A DNA stretch of 64,000 bases from the NCBI GenBank assembly GCA_025617375.2, contig JAMYGW020000001.1:434001-498000 (forward strand), written 5' to 3'. This document shows, one piece after another, positions 33,190-45,740 of this stretch (its first letter is position 1; every line of letters begins with the position of its first letter). Under the pieces are notes generated by a model that was not told the DNA's origin, ran no database searches, and saw nothing but the letters and a program-made list of their open reading frames with translations. The position numbers and the translations under genes are program-made. The stretch comes from Acarospora socialis (lineage: Eukaryota; Ascomycota; Lecanoromycetes; Acarosporales; Acarosporaceae).

Positions 33190-36100
33190 ATGCCTTCTCA
33201 AGCGGTATGCTGCCCATCAGTTCAAGATGCTCGGCTCCCAAAGTGTTACGCGGCGCAAACGCAGCTATGGTGCTAGATTTGCTAACACAACAGCCTCCGA
33301 CCTCAGGTGCCACCACTTCGTATCAACAAGAACACACAGTCCTCATCTCCAAGCAAAATGAACGGAAGCGCCTCAGCTCAACGGCCTCTGTCAGAGATCG
33401 GCCCGATGGAACGGAGGCGCAATTCGCCAAACTTTAATCAGACGGCAAAGGTACGCAATACCGGATGCTCCATGGCGATGAGCAATGGCAATACTAACAC
33501 ATCGGGGCAGATATTCAATGGAGAGTCTTCTCCATTTGATTCGTCTCCCTTCAATGCATCAAACTCGCCACGTCTCTATTGGCAGAGTCGCGATCCAGCT
33601 TCCCCAAGCGGACTCAGCATCGAGAATAGAAGCCCTGTGAAGTCACGCGATTACTCGCCATCGCCTTCTAAACGCTCTTCTATCGAGAACCTGAAGCGAG
33701 CTTCTAGAGTCAAGAACAGCAACATGTTCGCGCGCGAACAAAGACACGAGTATGACCCAGCTTCTGCGCCAGTCATCGAGAGACCCTTGGCTAGCGGCCG
33801 CCCCCTGAGTCTGCAAGCACAAGGGAATGCCTTCGGTAGTCGAGGGCCTGATGGGCTTCGGAAGGATTTACCTCAGGACAATACTAAAACTCAGGTGTAC
33901 AGCCCTGCGATATCACCAACGAAGGGAGTTGAGGACTTTCCGCCACCCCTATCGCCTAGTAAAGGCCAAGTCTCTCCACCCAAATCCTCCCTATCCAACC
34001 GAAGCCGTTATGATTCACAAGCGCAAGCATTCGACCCTGAGCATGGCCAGTGGTCTGAGGACGAAGACTCTATTGTTGAACGCCAGCTCCCTCCAGGGCG
34101 TGTACTCCATCGCCACGCGAAGAGTGTTACCTTCGATGCTGCCCCGCCGCAGATCAATGAATACGAGATGACAACACCCGATCCTTCCTCAGTTGCATCA
34201 GGCTCACGAGACGGGAGCTACGAGTCGGCCGATGATGGTGAAGAAGAGGAGAGCTTTGACCGAGGTTCTTCTTTAGATCGAGATGACAGCTTCGACGCGT
34301 CTCTAGAAGACACTGACAAGACTCCAGTTGTGTTGCCTGAAGACTGGAGATTCATGAGCCCAGGCATAGCCAACAACGATCTAGCGGCCCATATGGAGGA
34401 CCCTTTCAATGGTGAAGAAAGCAGCCCAGCACCAAATGCCCGACCAAACTCAGCCACAGACGGTCGCCCAACAACGTTACGGACTGACTCCACTAACTCA
34501 AACGGCGAGCCCCGTCCTCTACCGCCACTCCCAGGCTTAGCCACGCCTTCTTTGCAGAGAACGAGATCGGACTCGAACAATACTCTCTCTGCCACTGCAG
34601 AGAGGGTTAGTAGCGTGGCTCGTGGATCCCCATCTCCAATCAGGCCGGCTTCGATTTCGAAGGCTGAGATTCAGGGCATGGGAGGATGCTCAATGTCACT
34701 TCAGGAGAGATTACGCCTTATGATGCTCCAGGATGAGGACAGAGACAAGACGCCCGTTGATGAGAGAATTGAGAAAGGGTCGCAGAAAGACATTTCAGCA
34801 GCTGTAAGCAAAGAGCAAGGGGGGGGCGAAAAATCGAAAGACATTCAGATTTTTGAAGACAAGGAAGAGAGCGACGACGTTGCAGGTCTGGGAGAGTATA
34901 AGTTACCACCTCGTATTTCCAGAGAGTCTATACTGCGTAAGGTCAAAGAACAATCTCGGCCCATGGAGGACATGGAATTTAGCTTTTCATCACCAGCCCC
35001 TAGCTCGAGCCCTGATCGCAACGAGGTTGCTAGCTTGGATCCAGACATCCCCCTGCCCTCACTCGAAGGGGACTCCGTAGCGCCCGAGGCCGAGTCGAGT
35101 GTTTGCATCAAGGAAGAGGACGATGGAGACAGCGAGATAGACGTCTATTCCATCCCGGACCTGTACAGCCAGCAAGCTCATACTTATCCAGCCGAGAGCG
35201 GTTACGCCGAAAAAGTCTCGGCTGCTCGTAACAGCAATGGAAGTGACCACTTCCCTGAAGAAGACGACGCTAGTCATTACTCTCATGGCTCTACGGACAA
35301 CGGGCGACCTCCTAGTCAGTCCAATGATGCAATTGAAGATGCAGGGCCTCCAACCCCAAAAGCGCTTAGCCCTACATCTAATCCTCCAGTTGTTAACCAG
35401 CCAAAAGGGAGCCATAGGTTGTCGTTGCCCCAGTTTGCATCGATGTTGGGTGACCATGACCTGGGACTTGGACTTGGAAATTATCTGGATACGTCACCGC
35501 CTCCGAGCCATGAGATCTCCAGAATTGAGCATCTTCCTAGCACGTTTGCATCCGGAGACTCTGTACAGCGGCCTGCGACGCCGGATCAACAACTTCCACA
35601 GCTAAAGACATTGGACGACCGCTCCGACTCTGAAGACGGCCCAAAGACACCAGATTCTGTCATCCGACACCCTATCGACAGAGATTCCCCATTACCCGAA
35701 TCACCGGGCGTGCCAGAACCTGTGGCTACCATTAAGGCTCCTAGTGGCAAATTAAAGACGCGTCCATCGGCTACTCCAGCTGACCTTGCTGCCATGGTTA
35801 TAGCTAGACGTCAAGTCAGCGCAGAACAACCCGCCATACCAGCTATCCCCGAGCGACATCGTGACCGTCCCTGGCAGAATCAAGATCTCGAAGACGAAGA
35901 TACACATCTAGCTGGCGAACGTGCAAATAGACCCGAAGATAACGATGTAAGGGTTGGGAGGCAAGTAAATCGCAAAAGTAGTTTGGTGCAGCTTGAATTC
36001 CCCGTGGATTCAATGGACGAGGGCTTGAGTTTTGGACTTGACCGGGAGTTTGACCGCGTTATTGAGGCCCAAAAGGTGGTGTTTGACCCTCCTCCCAATC

Positions 36101-38056
36101 ACCCTGGTTCTTTCCCTGGATTTTCACCCTGTGCAGAATATATCGGAACTCAACCCTTCAGTCCCCAAACGAGAGACGTTGCTAATAAAACTACCCGGAC
36201 ACAGAAAGGTTACTTGACGAGACACAACACCAAGGTCGTAGTGGCCACGAGTAACGCAAACGAGTCCGTTCCGGATACTGTCGAGACGGAGGTGCCCCAT
36301 ATGAGAGGAACCCGGTCGGCCGGCAATTCTCCAAGAAAAGCCAGCCAGACACCGACATGGACCACGGAGCCTTGGAACAGCAAGTCGAGGAGAAAGAGCG
36401 TCCGGCAATCAGCCGGCAGTCCCCAAAAGAAGCCAGTCATGGGACCAGCCCCTCCTCTACCTGGGCAACAGAGCAACGTGGCTAGCGGTCTTGGAAGAGT
36501 AGCGGAAGATGTCCCTACACCTGCAACTGAGGAGTTTGAGGAAGGAGAAGAGAGAGGCAGGTTGTTTGTCAAGGTTGTCGGTGTCAAAGATTTGGATTTA
36601 CCACTGCCCAAGGGTGAGATTCGATTCTTTTCGATTTAACAAGGAGTAGTGAAACATGCTAACACATATAGGCGAGCGTTCATACTTTGCATTGACATTG
36701 GACAATGGACTGCATTGTGTGACAACGGCATGGTTAGAACTGGGAAAGAGTGCTCCAATCGGACAGGAGTTCGAGCTTGTGGTACTCAACGACCTCGAAT
36801 TCCAATTAACTCTACAGACGAAGCTCGAAGAACCTAAACCGGCCCCAATCATCGAGGCAGTCTCTCCCACCAAGGCTGCAAAGGTTCAGAAGCAGTCCAC
36901 TTTCAGTCGCGTCTTTGCCTCGCCCAAAAAGCGAAAAGAGCTTGAGATCAAGCAGCAAGAGGAAGCCGGCCGAGCTGCTCGTCAGAAACAGCAAGAGGCC
37001 CAATCAAGACGGCAGACCGCCGTTCAACCTACAGCCTGGGACCTTATGCATACCTTGGTCGCTCGAGACGGAAGTTTCGCACGTGCGTACATTTGCCTGA
37101 AAGACCACGAGTCCCGGGCGTACGGTAGACCTTACACGGTGGACGTGCCTTGCTTTAACGAATGGGCTACTGAGGAAGTCACGCAAGAATGCAGCGTGAA
37201 GAGCAAACGTAGCACCATCGCTAGCGTCGGTGTTCAGCGGAGACCGCCATATCGGATTGGAAAGCTAGAGTTGCAACTCCTTTTCGTACCAAAGCCGAAA
37301 GGAGCAAAGGACGAGGATATGCCCAAGAGTATGAGCGCTTGCATCCGAGACCTGAAAGATGCGGAGTCCAGTGCAACAAAGCAATGGGAGGGTAATCTAA
37401 GCCAGCAGGGCGGAGACTGTCCGGTAAGTACATTGACACGTCAGCCACGAAGCTTTGGCTCACAACCGATCTAGTTCTGGCGTCGCCGCTTCTTCAAGCT
37501 CGAAGGCTCCAAACTCACCGCCTTCCACGAAACGACCCGCCAGCCACGTGCCACCATCAATCTCGCCAAAGCCAGCAAGCTGATCGACGACAAGTCCGCC
37601 CTCATGAAAAAAGAGGTCTCGGGCAAAGCCGGTTCGCGGCGCAAGTCCGCGTTCGCCGAAGAAGAGGAAGGCTACATGTTCGTCGAAGAAGGCTTCCGTG
37701 TGCGATTCGGCAATGGCGAGACGATCGACTTCTACGCCGACAGCGCCGAGGAGAAGGCCGGCTGGATGAAGGCGCTCGCGGACGTGGTCGGGAAGGAGTC
37801 GGCGAGCGGCAAGAGCTGGACGGGCATGGTGCTCGCGAGGGAGAAGCTCAGGGCCGCGAGGAAGGTGTCGGCCGCTCAGAACGGGCAGATGAGAGCCCCG
37901 CCTCCTAGAGCCGCACCACCGACGCCAGCGAAGGTGAATATGGGACAGGCACAGGGACAGGGTGCGCCGCCCCCCGTCGAGAAGGACGCGAGGCATCAGG
38001 CTAGGAGGCACGGGAATAGGGCCGATATGCAGCAGACGCGGTCGATGATCTTCTGA
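33190..38056 (+). CDS. BUD4: BUD4/anillin-like septation protein with C-terminal PH domain
   Basis: Scaffold that organises septins and the contractile ring at septation sites. Five exons are inferred: 33190-33204, 33307-33450, 33511-36613, 36672-37423 and 37475-38056, 1531 residues. The first exon (MPSQA) is only 15 nt and is the least certain part; it supplies an ATG for VPPLRINKNTQSSSPSK. The 60-nt intron 33451-33510 is in frame and easy to miss, but it has a perfect TACTAAC branch site. About 1000 residues are acidic, Ser/Pro-rich and disordered. An anillin-homology segment follows (LFVKVVGVKDLDLPLPKGE, then YFALTLDNGLHCVTT). The C-terminal PH domain begins FWRRRFFKLEGSKLTAFHE and contains GETIDFYADSAEEKAGWM. 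Confidence 0.84.
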
Positions 38057-39350
38057 AGTCGGACTTGCCACGCTCCCGCTCCCTTTCCTGGCCGAGTCCT
38101 TCACAACAATGACCGTGTCAGGGTCGCTTCGGACCCTTCCCAGCGAGTGAACAGTGTTGATCGCCTCCTCGCACTCTGTTGCCTGACTCTGTCAACCTTG
38201 GTCCGTACGACCATCATCGGCTTTGTTCCCCGTTCGCGCGGGCAGATCCTCACTTTCGGCGGTACAGGACACAAGACAAACCACAGGCTCATGCCAAGCA
38301 CGCTTACTTCTTCACATTCAGTTTACAAAGTCTTGCCATTGCCACCTATTTCTCCGCTTGTGTACATTGGCTTTTTCCTTGGGTTTGGTTTCTGGGCTGT
38401 GGGTTTATGAGTATGGGCTTTATGTACATGTTCTGCGCTGCACTGCGGCTGTGGCTGTGACTGTGTAATGAAGATGAAATGCAAATGAAAAATGTTTATA
38501 AAAGTCCTCGGAATTAATAGATGGTTGTCTGTGGACTTGGATTCTGGCCATGGACAAGGAGAGTGGGAGAAAATGACAGAGCGTAAACGTGGGATGTAGG
38601 ACATAGTTATCGATAAGACTCGTCAGAAAGGGGCTGGGTAGGTGCGTATTGACGGGAATGAATCGTGTCAGTCCATACAAACGTTATTCCTCGGCGTGAG
38701 GGCGTTATAGCACAGAGTACGAGACCTATATCGAGTATGATTACAGTACGGCTCCTGCGCATTGCTTCCATAACTGAAAGTCCAGCTTTCCTGAATTCTG
38801 GAACCTGAATCCTCAGCCGTCCTTTTTACACACACCCCAGGTTATGTACGAGTACCTTTGCAGGATGCAGCTTAGTACGCACCGCACAGCTAGCTCTGCT
38901 GTGCCCTATTCTGGACTCCCGGATCTCCCACTAAAATGGTCATGCTCCATGCTTCATAGCTAGACTGGTATGTGGATTGTTGTTAGCAGTAGGCGTGCTC
39001 GAAGGCAGCTTGGAGAGAGATGGTGGAAGGTCATTGTACATGATATGGTGTTTATACGTTGGTAGGTGTTGGGGGTTGAAGGCGGCGTTGATTCAAAGGA
39101 TCGGATCCCTGGGTCTGTAGATCTGTCAAAAGGTATTGATATGGTATCCCTGTAGAAAAGATATTGGCTAGGCAAGCTGTCACTGACTTGACAAGCTCCG
39201 ATCGCCAGCATGCCTTTGGAAGCATGAATACCTCTCCACTATGAATCATGCTCTGGTTCGTCGTACCAACATCGAAGTAAAATAGATGAAAGATGACGAC
39301 CAACGTCACTGCAAAAGCCACCGTGACGGTCACTGACAACTAGGGAGTGA
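38057..39350. other. 3' spacer downstream of the BUD4-like gene
   Basis: About 1.3 kb with only short, unsupported frames. Some of it is likely the BUD4-like 3' UTR. I see no RNA gene or repeat. Confidence 0.5.
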
Positions 39351-39511
39351 AGAAACCCAGCAATTGAATGAGATAAGCAAAAGCTTCTTCGTCCTGACCT
39401 TGAAGATGCTGTTCCCGTCACCATCTCCCACTCAACTCTGCGTACAACTTTGCGAACAACAGCGCGTATTATTCTCAACAATGAGCTGTAACATAAGCAC
39501 CGTCTCCTGGC

Positions 39512-39715
39512 TGTGGCGGCAGCTACCACAGCCACTACTACTACGACAGACCTCGTTCCTGGGACGACGAGGGAATGGGAGGAAGACGCCGACGGAAGTT
39601 CTTGCAGCAAATGAAGGACCTGGCTAAAGCGGCTACTGAGCGGGAGCGGGAAGAACAGATGCTGTTGAGCATTCCACAGCAAAATAGTTATGCGTATCAG
39701 AATAAAATGGCGTAG
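39512..39715 (+). CDS. Fragment of unknown protein, charged helical tail (unit 1)
   Basis: An open frame of 67 codons plus stop begins CGGSYHSHYYYDRPRSW and ends QNKMA. It is paralogous to 40881-41096. The conserved part starts at the GGSYHSH block; a possible splice acceptor (GGCAG) lies next to it, so it may be the last exon of a gene whose upstream exon I could not find. The sequence is rich in Arg, Glu and Gln and predicted helical. I do not recognise the family. Confidence 0.4.
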   Translation, partial: CGGSYHSHYYYDRPRSWDDEGMGGRRRRKFLQQMKDLAKAATEREREEQMLLSIPQQNSYAYQNKMA

Positions 39716-40880
39716 CAGGTTGACTTCCAGCACGGTTAACTGCACAGAGACCCTTGGAGACGGTATTATTGCTAAGTAGGACCAATGCAGAAGTCCAAAA
39801 CAGTCAGTGACGTTTGTCTTGACAGCCATGTGGGTTGTTCTCGGCAACTTTGCTCTTGGCACATGGTTTTTGTGGGAGTCAAGTGTGGCGGAGATCTAGG
39901 CATGCGAATGACATCTGGACTCAAGAGGCTTTGCAGCTCCACCTTGTCCCTGGCGAAAGGAGATTGTTGCACAGTACTCATGGGTGCGATCGAGGAGGTG
40001 ACGGTGCTTGGGTTCCGTTGGTGCGGAAGTGTTGCTCCGTTGAGTCAGGAAACTCCATCTTGTTGGGCTTATGTCGTTCGCAATAACTGTTTATGTAAAA
40101 TACCTTGTTAACAATTAAATCAGCATGGGATCCCATAATTTGGCCAAGTCATCAGCTTTGGGGGCAGAATCGATTCTGTACCCATATGTAGGACTTGCTC
40201 ACCTTGGTACTCAAAGAATCTGTTCCAGTATTGAAGCATATCGCACCAGACCCTGGGTCGTCCGCCTTCCAAGACTAGATAGGACAATTTTGGAAGCAGT
40301 TCGGGTATTTTTCCTATGGTGAGGGTGAGACCGCCTTCCAATGAATGCAGCGGCTGCGGGACAACGGCGTTCACGAGAGGATCAAGCTGATTCGAGTCTC
40401 ACTAGGGCACGGATCATAGTGGAGACGGTGTGCTGGTTGATGGCCGTTGAAATAGAACTGAAAAGATCCCGATTCTCATCGGTTTCAGTGGCACTGATAG
40501 GTTTGAGTGGTAGCCAAAGTAGGTCGATAGGACGCCGGGACGAGCGATGGCAGAGTGCACCTGAGAGATCCATTGCCGCGAGATGAAATGTGATATAAGT
40601 CTATCATTTACGATGGACGTTTTACTGTACAAAAGATCGATTAAAATGAGTCAGAAGGATCATATCCCATAAGACAAACACCTTGCTCCAAAGGCCACAG
40701 TGCCAGCAATTGACAAACTGAGGGAAAGTCAAAAGCAAATTGAACAACACAGTAGAACCTTTCTGCCATGGGTTTGAAAGCGCCGTTCCTCCTACCATCG
40801 TCTTCGATCGCGTTTTTAGTCTCGTACGACAGAAATCCCGTCTGTTTCTGCAAACGGGCTGTAATGTGACCACCCCGTCT

Positions 40881-41096
40881 TCTGGCGGCAGCTACCATAG
40901 CCACCATCGCTGCGACAGGTCGCGATATTGGGACGAAGGAAGAGATTGCCGGCGATTGTTGGAGAAGTTTGCAGACCTCGCCGAAGCGGCGACCGAAAGG
41001 GAGCGCGGAGAATTGAGAGAGATAAAGGAAAGACGGGAAGCGCGGCTGAACAAAAATGCCCAGCAACATGATGATCGTCAGCAGAACCATGCCTAG
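40881..41096 (+). CDS. Fragment of unknown protein, charged helical tail (unit 2)
   Basis: Paralogue of 39512-39715, reading SSGGSYHSHHRCDRSRYW, then a helical LLEKFADLAEAATERERGE stretch and a basic C-terminus ending QQNHA. The frame is open upstream to about 40740 but has no ATG there. Shared residues and mainly synonymous differences from unit 1 support past coding use. The opposite strand of this interval is also open over 250 codons and includes hydrophobic segments near 41096-41190, so coding direction is not fully settled. Confidence 0.4.
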   Translation, partial: SGGSYHSHHRCDRSRYWDEGRDCRRLLEKFADLAEAATERERGELREIKERREARLNKNAQQHDDRQQNHA

Positions 41097-41950
41097 CAAG
41101 ATTGGTTGCGCAGCAATCTTCACGAGGTAGATCCCGGCTAAACAGATTGTGTAGGCTATCAACAGGGTCAGTGATGTTGCGCCTTGAAGAAAGCCATGTG
41201 CGTTATTCGCATGACTATTGAGCTCCGCAACATGAATAGTATTGGAAACTGATTGGCGGAACATATAGACATGCGAACGAGGTTCAGACTCTAGGGCTTC
41301 TGCAGCTCCTCCATCTAGCGCCTCGGCGAAGGTAGCATATGGGAAGCCATCCGCGAAGCAATCAGGAGTGTGGGGAATAAGGAAGGATAGCACCAGTCTG
41401 AAACCCCACGATGGCTGGATTTACCCACTACCTGGTATCTTGAACCAAGTTTGACTAAAAGGAGTTTGCGTGCGCAAAAGTAGCTGTTTATTGTAGATTG
41501 ATACGTTAGCAATCGATTCGAACTGACATTGATGGTTTGACAAACTACGTGCTCCAGCAGCGTCAAACATTGTTCCATACTATCAAGCAAATCGCCCACC
41601 TTGCTACTAATGAAGAACCGAGACCATCGTTCAGAAATGGCTGAGCATCGCACGACGTCCTTCACTTCCTACCTCTGAAGATGAAATGAGTTGCTTCTGG
41701 AGTTCCTTCGAGGACTCTTTCTAAGAGGAAGTGAGACCGTCTTCCCACGAATGCAGCGCCTCCGGTATGAACCGCGTCACTACTGGGTGTGCCCGAGTGA
41801 CTGCATGTTCTATGACAGGTGATATCTCGGTTGGGGCGCGCTGCAGAGCGACGGGCGTATTGACGGCGGTGGAATCCCTGGGTGGTAGACTGCTACTATG
41901 CTCAGGACTGTAGCTGGTAGGGATGGGAGTGGACATGCATGAAAGCATTG

Positions 41951-42281
41951 TTATTTACGATTAATTGTGGATAAGAAGAGAAATTGTGTCAAGGCGAAAC
42001 TCGGGTATGCGGCCATAGCTGTCCAATGGTACAGTTATATGTACAGAAAGGAGTAAAAACAAGTCTCGAAGACGGGGTATCACTGAAACACCACATGCTG
42101 ACGGATCCTGATGAGTTTCCATCTCTTGGCCGCCAAAGAAAAGGTAAGAGTCCATTTTCGTAGTTTGGTGCTCAGATTTCCGCTAAATGTACGGATGCAG
42201 GAACGCCGGGCAAGATTCTTATATATCCTAAATGAGAGCCTGTGTACACCGACGGCTGCCTTTTCACCTAGTCTAGTGACT
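41951..42281. other. 3' spacer upstream of the SET9 stop
   Basis: About 330 bp between the tandem unit and the SET9 end. I see nothing specific in it. Confidence 0.45.
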
Positions 42282-44531
42282 CTAAGAAGTGAATCTAGAT
42301 TTTCTAGGTCTGCCGACTTTCGGACGAGGCTTCGCAAAGTCGATCGCCTCACTTCCGGATCTGGAGCTGTCGCCTAGTGGCGCCATCTCGATGCCGCTAC
42401 GTCGGAGTCCCTTGCCCCTCTTCTTGATTCTGGCTTCCTCCTCAGGCCTTACAAAGCGATGAACGGTACGATGGTCCATCACTCTTATCTCTTCGTCCCC
42501 TCTACCTTCCTTGTCTGTCTTCGGCCATCTATAGCCGTAAAGCTTGCTGTGGCGCTCGCATCGTGGGCATTCCTTGCGAGTGTAATATCCATTCGGTTGT
42601 ACCCAGCAAGACTCGCAAGTCTTACAATCGACCCATCGGCTATATGACTCTCCAAGCAAAAGCGGTGTTCTGAGATAATCGCCCTGATATCGAACTTCCG
42701 GAATCTGAGGCTCGATTGACGGTACGACTTTCGGCTTCCTTACCATCTTCTTTGGTCGACGTCCTGCGCGTGTGATAGTCATCGACCTGTCATCGAGCTC
42801 TGCGCCGTCAGAAAGGTCTGAGAGCTCGCTTCCTGACTGATCGACCCCGTCTTCTAGCTTCATCTTCTCGGGAACAGGCACTCCGCCGACGACTATTGTG
42901 TCATGAATGCCTGAGAAGCCTGGTACAGAGGCAGCTGATTGTTTGTGCGTATATAATGAGTCCTCGGCAACGGATGAGGCATCAGTTGACTGGACCGACG
43001 GCTGAGATTCCCCTATACCAGAGAATGGTGGCGAGCTACTATCGGTAAAAACTGAGATTGGCCTTCCATCAGCTCTGAATGTGTCCTGGGAGAATGGCAA
43101 ATCTAGCAGCTTAGGGCTCGGATTTTTTGACACGGAATAGGTAATATCGGTCTCTTTCAGATCAGTCACTGGCAGCTCATTGCTGAAAACTCCTGTAGGG
43201 GCACCGAGGTCTGGCAGCAGGGTAACTGCTAACGGTTCGGGGTCACTCTGCCGTAGAGTGGAGGTACTTGCCACGATGGGATTGGAAGCTGATAACGTTC
43301 GGTTGGGATCTTCTATATCAGACTGAGCTTGCGTTAAGACCGACATGGTTTGCTTTGCTTGGCAAATGCTTTCGTGGTAGTGAGAGAACCCATTACTGAA
43401 CACAGTAGAGCTTTGACCCTGCAATGACTCTCGACGTTCCGTGATGGATTCGCCGGCACGGCTCACCTCAGGACCTGACAACGTGGTACTGGCCATTACT
43501 TCCAGTTCTCCGCTGTCGTACCTCGCTTTTTTGACAGCAGGTGTTTCTGTTAACTCCGGGGTCATCGAAGAAGCAACTGAATCACCGGTCAAGGCGTACT
43601 TGCGCTTCCTTCGAAATGAATATGGACCTTTCTCTTCGACTGCCTCGAGACCTGGTGTAGAAATGCCACTGACCGTCCGGTCTTGGTCCCGAGGGCCCCA
43701 TCCATTCCTCCCTCCCTCCTCACAGGTCTTGCAGAGGCACTCGCAGTTCCGCTCGCCGAAGTAATCATTCCCATAGGTAACCGTGACCTCTTCCCCAACA
43801 TCTATGCTTCTAAGCGCCACCACCCCCATGCCTTCAGACCCTCGAGTCACCAGCTTTGCGTTGGCGTTACAATCATGGTTGGCGAAGCGAGCAGGGCCTA
43901 GGAATAGAGATGGTGTCTTCTTGCGGCTGGACATGACGATGCTGAAGTCCCGACGCGTCAGGTCCAAGTCCTTCTCTTCTTCTGGTGTCATAGGGACAAG
44001 GTTGCCAGAAAGATATTTGATGACGTCACCCTGTTTGATGTACTTCCGGGCAGTGATAGCTGCTTCTTGGGTGAGGATGGTATATCGATTTGTCGTGGAC
44101 ACTTCAATAGGGCAATCAGGAAGCCATATATTGATGTATTTCCGCATGTGCCGTCTGAAGTCTTCCTTCTCACGGCTTGTCTTCAGTCTCTCGACATACT
44201 TGCGCAGACCGGGAAGATTCAAGAGGAGCTCTTCAGCCTTCTGTGGGGTTTTGTTCACAATGACGTTGTGAAGCAGAATGTCAGGCACATCCTCCTCTTT
44301 CATGCCTCGCGTTGGAATGTACTTCGATCGGTTCTTTCGAATGATAGTCCAGAAGTAGACCTAAAGACCTGTCAACTACCTAGTCTGTTTTGAAGGTAAC
44401 GAAGCTAGTCATTCAAGCCTGGAAGGACCACTTACACGATCAATAAGTGCATCCGTGAGGACATCGTCATAGCTCGCCAATTGTGAAAGAGTCAGTCGCT
44501 CTTCTCTTGCCGGCGATGCAGCAGAAGGCAT
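42282..44531 (-). CDS. SET9: Histone H4 lysine-20 methyltransferase SET9 (KMT5)
   Basis: Nuclear SET-domain enzyme that methylates histone H4 Lys20, with a role in DNA-damage checkpoint signalling. Two exons: 44531-44436 and 44360-42282, 724 residues. The first exon encodes MPSAASPAREERLTLSQLA and ends DALIDR; the intron joins it to VYFWTIIRKNRSKYIPTRG. The SET core shows the cofactor motif ARFANHDCNANAK, then GEEVTVTYGNDYFGERNCEC with Cys residues (C.C..C) after the SET domain. A long Ser/Thr-rich disordered middle follows. Near the C-terminus a second Cys cluster (CKTCESCWVQPNGYYTRKEC) may bind zinc, and the tail is basic (KPRPKVGRPRKSR), AT-hook-like. The architecture matches fungal SET9. 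Confidence 0.9.
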
Positions 44532-44959
44532 TGTGGAGCAGTTTGCTGCGCTGAACTGTTTCAAATTCTTCCACGCAAAGACTAGAATGACATGAACGAG
44601 CGACTTGAGCTGGAACTGCGGGATTGAAGTCTTCCCACTCTTTGAAGGACGAGGAGTAGACTACATTAAAGGAGAAGTGAAGTCAAGGAGAAAAAATTCA
44701 AAAGGAACGTTTCCCTGTGTCAAGCCCAGGAGCTACAGCCATTCTGAATGACACTTGCATGCAATACAGCAAAAGTGTCATCCATCGCGGAGCGCGTAGC
44801 TAATGTGAATGCGAGCTTCGGGGCTGTGAATGATTGATTGCTCTCAGCTCCGTGACTGGTGCGGCGATTGCCGATCGTTCGTATGCACCACCATAGCGGT
44901 ATAGCAAGCTTCGACATCTTCCTTGACCGAGCTTTCACAATCTTTGTCATGTTGCCACG
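44532..44959. promoter_or_regulatory. Bidirectional promoter region, SET9 / uL14m
   Basis: The start codons of two divergent genes are 428 bp apart. No individual element is claimed. Confidence 0.45.
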
Positions 44960-45552
44960 ATGATACAACTAAAGGTATATAGTTTTGAATATAGGTAATT
45001 ACAGATATGTGGCTGATATACACTGGCGCACAGACGATGCTGAACTGCATCGACAACTCGGGCGCCGCAGTGGTGGAATGTGTCGCTGTTCTTCGAATGA
45101 AAAGACATGCCAAGATTGGTTAATTCTACACTTATATGCCGTCCATTACAACTTACTGATACCTATTAGGAGACCGGATAATCATCGTTGTCCAAAAGCA
45201 GCGTTCTTTTGGCCCTGAGACCGGCCCAGGTGGATCCGTTTCTACGTCGGCAGCAAACAAAGTGCGCAGGGGTGACCTACGGCATGCTGTGGTTGTGCGA
45301 ACAGCAAAGAAGCTACAGAGACCGGATGGGAGCGTGGTGAAATTTGATGATAACGCATGTGTGTTGATAAACAAGGCGGGGGAGCCTATCGGGACCAGGT
45401 TAAACGGTGAGCGCTGCCACCTATATCCGTGCTTTGAGCGGGTTTCTGTATAGGACTCGAAGCTGATATGAATATGGTCAGGTATCGTGGGAGCAGAGCT
45501 TCGAGACAAGCAGTGGTCAAAGATCCTGTCACTTGCGCCTATGCATCTATAA
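44960..45552 (+). CDS. MRPL38: Mitochondrial large-subunit ribosomal protein uL14m
   Basis: Component of the mitochondrial 54S ribosomal subunit near the subunit interface; yeast calls it MRPL38. Four exons: 44960-44974, 45034-45118, 45170-45406 and 45482-45552, 135 residues. The first exon (MIQLK) is 15 nt and is spliced to [20 protein letters not shown], the hallmark uL14 start. Further family blocks are [32 protein letters not shown] and, across the last intron, TRLNG joined to IVGAELRD, ending [11 protein letters not shown] fungal-type insertion rich in Gly and Ser precedes the RRGD block. All introns are GT-AG and 51-75 nt. There is no separate presequence, as is usual for this protein. 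Confidence 0.92.
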
Positions 45553-45740
45553 ACTCGGAGTGTTGTCACATATGTAAAAATCAATTTGGACACGGATGTA
45601 TGGGATGTGTATTACTCGTTAATGAAAGCAACTCGAGTTCATAATCGGAACGTTTCCCAACGCCGCGCTATGCCCACCGCAGCCAGAATGGGGTAACAGG
45701 AACCCAACCAAGTGTAAAAAAGGAAAGTAGTAGCCTGAGT

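Larger units (their letters stand above)
39350..41950. repeat. Two diverged tandem copies of an unrecognised 1.4-kb unit
   Basis: Unit 1 (about 39350-40620) and unit 2 (about 40730-41950) carry the same two landmarks in the same order and spacing. Landmark 1, plus strand, is a frame reading GGSYHSH..DR.R.WD, then a helical, charged tail containing LA.AATERER, ending at a stop (39715 and 41096). Landmark 2, minus strand about 630-650 bp further on, reads P..LHS.E.GLT (near 40345 and 41745), followed at lower coordinates by a CS/CD...W.RFF block. Within landmark 1 most differences are at third codon positions of the plus frame, which argues that it was translated. No continuous gene model emerges for either unit. 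They may be duplicated small genes in different stages of decay. Confidence 0.6.

Noticed and set aside
33451-33510. Continuous reading through the BUD4-like N-terminus
   Set aside because: The 60-nt segment is in frame but has a GTACGC donor, a perfect TACTAAC branch and a CAG acceptor, so I treat it as an intron.
37460-38104. Long minus-strand frame opposite the BUD4-like PH domain
   Set aside because: The plus strand encodes a clear PH domain here. The antisense frame is a by-product of codon bias.
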